Shown piece by piece: positions 58,252 through 64,000 of a DNA stretch of 64,000 nucleotides. Source of the stretch: Campylobacter concisus (lineage in GTDB: Bacteria > Campylobacterota > Campylobacteria > Campylobacterales > Campylobacteraceae); NCBI RefSeq assembly GCF_002092855.1, contig NZ_LVLC01000001.1:62001-126000 (forward strand), in the 5' to 3' direction. The notes beneath the pieces are model-generated. The model worked only from the letters and a program-made list of their open reading frames with translations. It was not told the origin of the DNA and ran no database searches. The position numbers were made by a program, and so were the translations under genes. Each line of letters starts with the position of its first letter. Position 1 is the stretch's first letter.

Positions 58252-59790
58252 CTAAACGCCTAGTAATTTAGCAAGGGCAAAATAAAATATAGCTGATGAG
58301 ATAGCAGCTGCTGGAAGCGTGATGAGCCAAGCTAGGATAATAGGTCTTACCATTTTCCAGTTTGCATTTTTATTTACGATGCCGATGCCTAAAACTGCGC
58401 CTATTAGGATATGCGTCGAGCTTACTGGTATACCAAGCTTTGTAGCTAAAAGGATGACTATACTTGAGGCAAGCTCAGCGCTAAAGCCAGTTGTCGGCAA
58501 AATTTCGGCTAGTTTTGAGCCGATAGTGGTGATCACCTCTTTGCCTAAAAACCAAAGTCCAACGACAAGCGAAATTCCAAAGGTTACCATTGCGATGCTT
58601 GGGATCGGCGAGCTTTCGTTTATAGAGCCAGTCTTTAGCACATCAAGCACGGCTGCAAAAGGTCCAACTGCGTTAGCGATGTCGTTTGCACCATGTGAAA
58701 ATGCAAAAGATGAAGCGGTAAAAATTTGAAACCATGAGAAAATTCTATTGATGCTCTTTTCACTATCGTTTTTACTCATGACGTTTATGATAGCAAGGCT
58801 TGCAAGATATGCTAGAGCTCCGATGACGAAGATGATCCAGACTGTTTGGATGATGCTAAAGGCTAAATTTATATGCTCAAGCCCTTTAAAAAGCATCATT
58901 GATGAGATGACCATTGCGGCAAATCCAGCGATGATCGGGATATGCTTTTTCATTGCCTTAAAAGTATCTATCTCTTTTTCGCTATCTTTCATGATGCGAA
59001 TTTTTGAGCGATACTCGCTGTATTCAGTGGTTTCGATCTCGTCCTCGTCGATAACTGCGATCTTTGAAAGAGTAGCTATTTGCTCCTCAGCCGGCTTTGT
59101 TTTTAGTGCTTTTACAAAGCTTTCTTTATATGCTTTTCTCTCAGCCTTTAGAGCTTTTAGATTCATTTTAAGTTCATGTGTTGGCTCAATAATCTTACTT
59201 TTTACGTAACCAAATATAATGTAAGACATCACGCCGCCAAGCAGTGGTGAGATGACCCAACTAACGGCGATCCTGCCGATCTCACCCCAAGAGACCATAT
59301 TAAATGGTTCTGGATCTTTTATCATAAAACCCATAGCAAGTCCTGCGCCAACGATGCCGCCAACGATCGAGTGAGTGGTCGAGACTGGTAGACCTTTTTT
59401 AGACGCATAAAAGAGCCAAAGCCCAGAGCTAAGAAGGGCTGAGATCATGATAATGACAAATTTCATCGGGTTTAGATCGCTTGGAAATTTCACGATCTCG
59501 TTTCTAATCGTATTAGTAACTTCTGATCCTGCAAATATAGCACCGCTAAGCTCAAAAATGGCTGCGATGATGAGAGCTTGCTTAAGCGTAAGAGTCTTAG
59601 CGCCAACACTTGTGCCAAAGCTGTTTGCAACGTCATTTCCACCGATATTAAACGCCATAAAAAGACCAAACATGCCAGCGATCAAGAATAAAAAGTAGTT
59701 ATTTGTCGGGATGTATTGATAGCCCCAAACGAAAAATCCAACGCTACAAATTGCAAAAATAACAAATGCCAATAAGTTATCTCGAAGCAA
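58252..59790 (-). CDS. pit: Inorganic phosphate transporter, Pit family
   Basis: A membrane phosphate:cation symporter of 512 residues with about 11 helices. The two Pit repeats are visible as NIGGNDVANSFGTSVGAKTL near the N-terminus (about 48-68) and SHGANDIANAVGPFA in the second half, each followed by a PVSTTHS / PVSSTHI motif. A cytoplasmic charged loop (about 195-290) separates the halves, as in long Pit proteins of epsilonproteobacteria. The start is TTG at 59790, preceded by AAGGGGGC; no ATG precedes the first helix. It is a single gene, convergent with clpB. Confidence 0.92.
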   Translation of the reverse strand: MLRDNLLAFVIFAICSVGFFVWGYQYIPTNNYFLFLIAGMFGLFMAFNIGGNDVANSFGTSVGAKTLTLKQALIIAAIFELSGAIFAGSEVTNTIRNEIVKFPSDLNPMKFVIIMISALLSSGLWLFYASKKGLPVSTTHSIVGGIVGAGLAMGFMIKDPEPFNMVSWGEIGRIAVSWVISPLLGGVMSYIIFGYVKSKIIEPTHELKMNLKALKAERKAYKESFVKALKTKPAEEQIATLSKIAVIDEDEIETTEYSEYRSKIRIMKDSEKEIDTFKAMKKHIPIIAGFAAMVISSMMLFKGLEHINLAFSIIQTVWIIFVIGALAYLASLAIINVMSKNDSEKSINRIFSWFQIFTASSFAFSHGANDIANAVGPFAAVLDVLKTGSINESSPIPSIAMVTFGISLVVGLWFLGKEVITTIGSKLAEILPTTGFSAELASSIVILLATKLGIPVSSTHILIGAVLGIGIVNKNANWKMVRPIILAWLITLPAAAISSAIFYFALAKLLGV

Positions 59791-59920
59791 TCAAGCCCCC
59801 TTATAAGGTTTTTGATAGGGATTATATCTTGAAAAATATTAAAGTTTTTAGAATTTTTCAACTTTAAATGATACTAAATTATCATATGTTAGAATCTGCA
59901 AAAATTTTTAAGGATAAATT

Positions 59921-60823
59921 TTGGTTATAGCGATCGATCTTGGCTCAAACACATTTCGTGTAGCACTTGTCAAAAAAGAGGAAAATGGCTTTAGTAACGA
60001 GCAAATTTATGAAAATATAGTAGGAGCTGCTAGAGGGCTAAATGAAAGTGGCAAGATAGCAGATGAGTCCAAAAATAGGCTCTTTGAAGCGATAACAGAG
60101 GCTAAAAGTAAATTTGACTTTGATAAATTTAAATGCGCAGCAGTCGCGACTGAGGCTTTTAGGGTAGCGTCAAATAGCGGGAAAATTTTTAGCGAGATAA
60201 GAGAGAAATTTGGCATAAATTTTCATATCATTAGCGGTAAAGCAGAAGCAAAGCTTACATTTTTGGGTGTTCAAAATGCTTTTAAAAAGCTTGGAATCAA
60301 TGAAAATTTTAGCGTCATTGACATCGGTGGAGCAAGCTCAGAGATCGGTGAAGATGGAAATTTTATGAGTTTTAAATTTGGCATTATTACATTTTTTGAG
60401 AAATTTAAAACACTTGATTTAATGCAAGAAAATGCAAGAATTTATACAAAAGATGCAAGAGAATTTTTAAATAGCTTAAAAAATAAATTTATCGTGCTGA
60501 CTTCTGGTGTACCAACCACTATCGCAGCGTTACGACTTGGACTTAACTACGAGAATTATGATCCAAAAAAAGTAAGCGGATTTGAGCTTAGAGATGATGA
60601 TCTTGTTTGGTTTATGGATGAGCTTTTAAAGATGGACGACAAGAGTGCTGACGCAGCGGTTGGAAGAAGTAGAAAATATCCACTCATCGCTGGAACGCTG
60701 CTTTTAAGGGAACTTTTAAGCGAGCAAGAAGCAAAATTTTTAGTTATCGATGATGGGCTTAGAGAGGGTGTTGGAGTGGCTTATTTAAAAGGCATATTTC
60801 AAGAAATTATCACAAAATTTTAG
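59921..60823 (+). CDS. Ppx/GppA-family phosphatase, short form
   Basis: The 300-residue protein begins VIAIDLGSNTFRVALV and contains AVATEAFRVASN, ISGKAEAKLTFLGV and VIDIGGASSEI: the actin-like ASKHA fold of exopolyphosphatase / guanosine pentaphosphate phosphatases. It lacks the C-terminal HD-type domain of long Ppx and GppA. TTG at 59921 is the start, following AAGGATAAATT. Whether it hydrolyses polyphosphate or (p)ppGpp cannot be told. It is followed 30 bases later by yqeY, and its neighbour pit is a phosphate transporter, which hints at phosphate metabolism. Confidence 0.85.
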   Translation: MVIAIDLGSNTFRVALVKKEENGFSNEQIYENIVGAARGLNESGKIADESKNRLFEAITEAKSKFDFDKFKCAAVATEAFRVASNSGKIFSEIREKFGINFHIISGKAEAKLTFLGVQNAFKKLGINENFSVIDIGGASSEIGEDGNFMSFKFGIITFFEKFKTLDLMQENARIYTKDAREFLNSLKNKFIVLTSGVPTTIAALRLGLNYENYDPKKVSGFELRDDDLVWFMDELLKMDDKSADAAVGRSRKYPLIAGTLLLRELLSEQEAKFLVIDDGLREGVGVAYLKGIFQEIITKF

Positions 60824-60853
60824 TTAATATTTCAAAAATTTAAAGGAGAGGAA

Positions 60854-61285
60854 ATGAGTATAAGAGAGCAAATTTTAGCTGATATAAAAGAGGCTATGAA
60901 AGCAAAAGATGAGTTTAAAAGAGATACTTTAAGAACGCTAAATGCAGCACTTAAGCAAGTTGAAGTAGATCAAAGGATCGAAATGACTGATGAAGTGGTA
61001 CTTCCACTACTTCAAAAAGAGATCAAAAAGAGGGCTGACTCAGTTGAGCTTTATATAAAAGGCGCTAGGGAGGATTTGGCTAAAAAAGAGCAGGGTGAGA
61101 TTGAGCTTATTAAGGCATATTTGCCAGCACAACTAAGTGATGAAGAGCTTAAAGAGAAAATAAAAAAGATTATTGAAAGAGCTGGCAAAAATTTAGGCGC
61201 TGTAATGAAAATGGCAAAAGATGAGATCGGAGCAAGTGCTGAAGCAAAACGCATAAGTATGATCGCAAAAGAGCTTTTGGCTTAA
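60854..61285 (+). CDS. YqeY / GatB-related protein
   Basis: The 143-residue protein matches the YqeY family: RDTLRTLNAALKQVEVD, KRADSVELY, EIELIKAYLPAQLSDEEL and a C-terminal helix pair (GAVMKMAKDEIGASAEAKRIS in parts) like the tail domain of GatB, which binds tRNA in the amidotransferase. As a stand-alone protein its function is not established. AAAGGAGAGG precedes the ATG. A 14-bp-stem hairpin follows. Confidence 0.88.
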   Translation: MSIREQILADIKEAMKAKDEFKRDTLRTLNAALKQVEVDQRIEMTDEVVLPLLQKEIKKRADSVELYIKGAREDLAKKEQGEIELIKAYLPAQLSDEELKEKIKKIIERAGKNLGAVMKMAKDEIGASAEAKRISMIAKELLA

Positions 61286-61311
61286 AATCTACAATCTTAT
61301 AAAACTTCTAA

Positions 61312-61350
61312 TTTTGAAAACTTACTTCTAAATGTTGTAAGTTTTCAAAA
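61312..61350 (+). terminator. Terminator hairpin after yqeY
   Basis: TTTTGAAAACTTAC pairs perfectly with GTAAGTTTTCAAAA around an 11-base loop. A near-relative of the lower stem appears again at 61619-61650 (TTTTCAAAAT / ATTTTGAAAA). Confidence 0.75.
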
Positions 61351-62001
61351 AATCAAATACGACTTTCATTTTAAAAAGATAATTTTAAAAGCATAATACT
61401 TATATGAATATGTTAAAAGGTAAAATACAAGCTTTTTTATATATTTGTATTGAAAACTATAATTTTCAAATTATTATTTTAATTTTTTATTTTTTCTTTT
61501 ATATGAATTTAAATATTGATTTATAGGCTTATTTTGGATTTTATCTTTTGTATGATTTTAATTTATCCATTAAATTTGACATAAAAATATTTGTAAGAAA
61601 ATTAGTTAAATTTTACACTTTTCAAAATTTGATCTACCCTATTTTGAAAATGTGATCAAGAGCTATCTTTGGGGTTTGTGGTTCTTGCTTTTAAACGCAG
61701 AGCACCGATCTTGCAAAAGCAGTTGATAAATGTTAAGTATAACGCTCGCTCAAGCTGGCGTTTTTGGATGTAAATTTAATCCAAAGCGATTTTTTTATAA
61801 AAAGCTAATAAGGCGATCTTGTGCGTTAAATTTTGAAGCAAAGAGTTAAATTTGATATCAGCGCAACTATAAAACCAAAATTTGCGTTAAATTTTAAAGT
61901 TAAGCGATCTTGAGTGATAAATTTAAGAGCTAGTAGTTAAATTTACTATGAAAACATGCCTGAAAACTATTTAAACTATTTTTCAAGCTAAAGTGCGTGA
62001 G
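61351..62001. other. 650-base non-coding region
   Basis: No convincing gene lies here on either strand. The first 270 bases are extremely AT-rich. From about 61650 to 61770 the base composition is more even, ending in AACGC ... GCGTTTTT (61741-61765), a weak terminator shape. The last 230 bases repeat GTTAAATTT or close variants several times and carry GCGATCTTG twice, as in worn coding DNA, but no frame stays open. It could be the remains of one or more genes or hold a small RNA. Confidence 0.4.
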
Positions 62002-62433
62002 TTAAATTTTATCCTCAAAAAGCACGCCATCATCAAACGAGAGAAATTCCACTACTCTTTTTGGCTTTCCGACGGTTTTTATGCTTATATCGGCTAGGCG
62101 CACTATTTTTATGATCTGCATTTTATCTGCCGTCCATTCGGAAAAAGCTAGAAATTTAGAGTCCTCTGAAAACAAAAAGCAAGCAGTCGCCCTTTCGCTA
62201 AGTAAAATTTGAAGCGCATCGTCATCTTTAACTAAATTTTGATCAAAATTTGATAGTCTTTTTTCGTGGTTTGAAGGCTCATTTTTTAATTTTAGACAGT
62301 GCTTGCTATTTATAAAAAGTCGTAGCTCGCCAAGGGTTGGAGCGCCCATAGCGACCTCACAGCCTTCAAATTTGGCGCTAAATTTGCAATCACTGCTACA
62401 CGCATTTGCCTCATAGTCCCAAGCCGAGCTCAT
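62002..62433 (-). CDS. Hypothetical protein after a TolC-type gene
   Basis: I do not recognise this 143-residue soluble protein. It has no signal peptide or membrane helix. The N-terminus is cysteine-rich (ACSSDCKFSAKFEGCEV), and the C-terminal half is a beta-like pattern (ACFLFSEDSKFLAFSEWTADKMQIIKIV). It starts 4 bases after the tolC-type stop, with AATAGG before the ATG, so it is cotranscribed with the efflux genes. This spacing and an open frame in an otherwise decaying area support a real gene. Confidence 0.6.
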   Translation of the reverse strand: MSSAWDYEANACSSDCKFSAKFEGCEVAMGAPTLGELRLFINSKHCLKLKNEPSNHEKRLSNFDQNLVKDDDALQILLSERATACFLFSEDSKFLAFSEWTADKMQIIKIVRLADISIKTVGKPKRVVEFLSFDDGVLFEDKI

Positions 62434-62437
62434 AAAT

Positions 62438-63784
62438 TTACCTATTAAATTTGCCTGCCATGGCTTTGTAGATATTTAGCTCGTCTTGTAAAAGCGTGTA
62501 TTTTGCTTTTAATAGCCCTATTTTAGCCTCTAGCTCGCTGTTTTTAGCCTCCAAAAACTGCTTTAGCTCGACTTTGCCGTAGGAGTATTTTAGCTCGTAA
62601 ATTTTTGAAATTTCCTCATAGTTTTTTATCTGCTCTTGGTAGTTTGTAAGTAGCGCTTCGTCGGATAAATAGCCTTTGTAAAATGCGTCTATCTCGTTTA
62701 ATGCGCTATTTAGAGTGCTTATGTAGTTTAGCTTTGCAAGCTCGAAATTTGCCTCGCTAACTTTTAAATTTGACTTTAGCTTGTGGTAGTTTAAAAATGG
62801 TAAATTTAGAGCGATGTTGCCATTTAGAAATTTAAGGTTAAAGGCTTCATCTTTTTTGTCGGTGCTACTTTTGAGGCTAGCTCCTAGCGTGATGCTTGGA
62901 TAAAACTCTTTTTGACTAGCTTTATAGTTTAAGATACCCTCTTCTATGCGGAAAATGGCCGCTCTTAGATCAGGTCGGTTTGCTATAGCGCTTGTTGGCA
63001 CATTTAGATCAACGCCCGCTCTTTTAACGGGACTTAGCGTGAGACCTTCAAATTTAAGCTCAAATTCTGGCCTCTCATTTAGTAAAATCCTAAGCGTTTT
63101 TTTAGCACTCACAAGCTCCTTTTTGGCACTTTCTATCTTATTTTGAGCGCTCAAAAGCTGTGAGTTCATCTGTTTTAGACTTAGCGCCTCCTCTTTGCCA
63201 AGCTTAAATTTAAGCCCAACTATCTCATTTAGCTTGTTATAAATTTCTAAAATTTGCTCATAAGTTTTGATACTCTCGTTTAGATATAAAATTTGAAAAT
63301 AAACGTCTGTCACGGAGTTTATCACGCTTAGTTTGCTAGCCTCCAGATCAAATTTAGTAGCTCTAGCTTCAAACATCGCTGCATCTTTGCTATTTGCTAG
63401 CTTTTGCCAAAGGTCAAGCTCGTAGCTAAGCCCTATGCTTGAGCCAAAATTTCTGCTAGAAGCACCACCCTCTTTTATATTTTTGTTGCTTGATACCTCG
63501 ATGCCAGCATTAAAGCTTGGGATGAGATTTGCTTCTAAAACGCCAGCTTGAGCGAGTGCTTTATTTACATTTATTGCCGCTTTTGCAAGATCGGTGTTGT
63601 TTTTAAGCGCAAGCTCTACAAGCTCATCAAGGTAGCTTTGCTCATACTGCTTCCACCAAGAAGTGTCTAAATTTAGCTCACCACTGGCGTTATCTTCAAG
63701 TAAAATGTGCTTGTAGTTTTCATCTATATTTTTAACAGCGCAGCCGCTTAAAACGAGCACTAAAGCTAGGCTTAGAAATTTCAT
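62438..63784 (-). CDS. TolC-family outer-membrane efflux lipoprotein
   Basis: An outer-membrane channel of the NodT/CmeC type. The signal ends in a lipobox with the acylated cysteine at residue 15 (LVLSGC). The 448 residues form two repeats of long helices with the family patterns LVELALKNNTDLAKAAINV, GLSYELDLWQK and IANRPDLRAAIFRIEEG. ATG 63784 follows GGGAGTA and gives a proper signal, whereas the longer frame adds 7 residues without merit. It lies 1 base after a MacB-type permease gene, so it is likely the exit duct of a MacAB-like tripartite pump. Confidence 0.92.
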   Translation of the reverse strand: MKFLSLALVLVLSGCAVKNIDENYKHILLEDNASGELNLDTSWWKQYEQSYLDELVELALKNNTDLAKAAINVNKALAQAGVLEANLIPSFNAGIEVSSNKNIKEGGASSRNFGSSIGLSYELDLWQKLANSKDAAMFEARATKFDLEASKLSVINSVTDVYFQILYLNESIKTYEQILEIYNKLNEIVGLKFKLGKEEALSLKQMNSQLLSAQNKIESAKKELVSAKKTLRILLNERPEFELKFEGLTLSPVKRAGVDLNVPTSAIANRPDLRAAIFRIEEGILNYKASQKEFYPSITLGASLKSSTDKKDEAFNLKFLNGNIALNLPFLNYHKLKSNLKVSEANFELAKLNYISTLNSALNEIDAFYKGYLSDEALLTNYQEQIKNYEEISKIYELKYSYGKVELKQFLEAKNSELEAKIGLLKAKYTLLQDELNIYKAMAGKFNR

Positions 63785-63785
63785 A

Positions 63786-64000
63786 TTACTCCCTTGAAAG
63801 CGCATCTATTGGATTTAGTTTTGAGGCGTTTTTAGCTGGCATGTAGCCAAAGATGATGCCAATAGCCATCGACGTGACAAGTGCAAGCACGATCGAGCCG
63901 TTTGAAAAGATCATGCTAAAGCCGTTTAAGAAGTTGTTAAAGATATAGCCGATCGCGTAGGATAGGACGATGCCGATGGCTCCGCCGATAAGGCAAAGTA
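63786..64000 (-). CDS. macB: MacB-type ABC permease, C-terminal part
   Basis: The visible 71 codons encode the C-terminal end of a MacB/FtsX-type permease: LCLIGGAIGIVLSYAIGYI, a helix with IVLALVTSMAIGIIFGY, and the family ending PAKNASKLNPIDALSRE. The gene runs off the window edge, so the ATPase domain is not seen. With the TolC-type gene downstream it forms a macrolide- or peptide-type efflux operon, whose substrate cannot be judged. Confidence 0.88.
   Translation of the reverse strand, partial: LCLIGGAIGIVLSYAIGYIFNNFLNGFSMIFSNGSIVLALVTSMAIGIIFGYMPAKNASKLNPIDALSRE

Noticed and set aside
61404..61526. 40-codon hydrophobic ORF (MNMLKGKIQ start) after yqeY
   Set aside because: No ribosome binding site and an extremely AT-rich context that makes Phe/Ile/Tyr runs likely by chance. 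It is kept only as a remote possibility.

Overview
The window is chromosomal DNA from an epsilonproteobacterium, most likely a hydrogen-using Campylobacter of the C. concisus / C. curvus group. The genus is supported by low GC with frequent AAATTT words in coding DNA, the hydABCDE layout, a periplasmic MfrABE fumarate reductase, oorDABC, and the block plsC-SH3 protein-purQ-purS-purC-ctpA-clpB, whose order I know from C. jejuni. The species is inference. I saw no rRNA, tRNA, CRISPR array, integrase or insertion sequence.

Layout: 0.1-3.2 kb ilvB-ilvN-lpxD, tightly overlapping. 3.4-5.9 kb pta-ackA (minus strand). 6.0-6.7 kb flgH. 7.0-21.3 kb a [NiFe] hydrogenase island: structural genes hydABC, protease hydD, hydE, hypF, the nickel regulator nikR, then hypBCDEA. 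Between nikR and hypB lie a decayed nhaA remnant and a DUF2157 / GDYXXLXY membrane pair. 21.5-25.0 kb an AsmA/YhdP-like envelope protein and mltG, whose 5' ends overlap head to head. 25.1-31.0 kb a TCA block: monomeric isocitrate dehydrogenase, malate dehydrogenase and the four-subunit 2-oxoglutarate:acceptor oxidoreductase. 31.3-37.2 kb a metal or metallophore uptake locus in decay: the TonB receptor has an in-frame stop, the permease and binding protein each carry a one-base homopolymer shortfall, and the ATPase has lost part of its signature motif and its H-loop histidine. Only the methyltransferase looks intact. 37.6-41.3 kb mfrABE. 41.5-46.2 kb one very large surface protein with an N-terminal retention-like module, five calcium-loop repeats and a PA14-like domain. 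46.2-50.3 kb htpG and a chemoreceptor. 50.5-55.4 kb the plsC-to-ctpA run (minus strand). 55.6-61.3 kb clpB, a Pit phosphate transporter, a Ppx/GppA-type gene and yqeY. 61.3-62.0 kb non-coding. 62.0-64.0 kb the end of a macB-tolC-type efflux operon (minus strand).

How it fits together: HydABC oxidises H2 in the periplasm and feeds the menaquinone pool, MfrABE can return these electrons to fumarate, and the OOR/MDH/ICD block supplies TCA intermediates without sucCD at this site. NikR and HypA/HypB connect nickel supply to hydrogenase maturation.

The most interesting observations are the multi-gene decay of the uptake locus, HAIR-like inverted repeats (HspR operator type) in front of both htpG and clpB, the resemblance of HydE to a stripped-down HypF, and the giant repeat protein. 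I did not find a convincing wholly new system.
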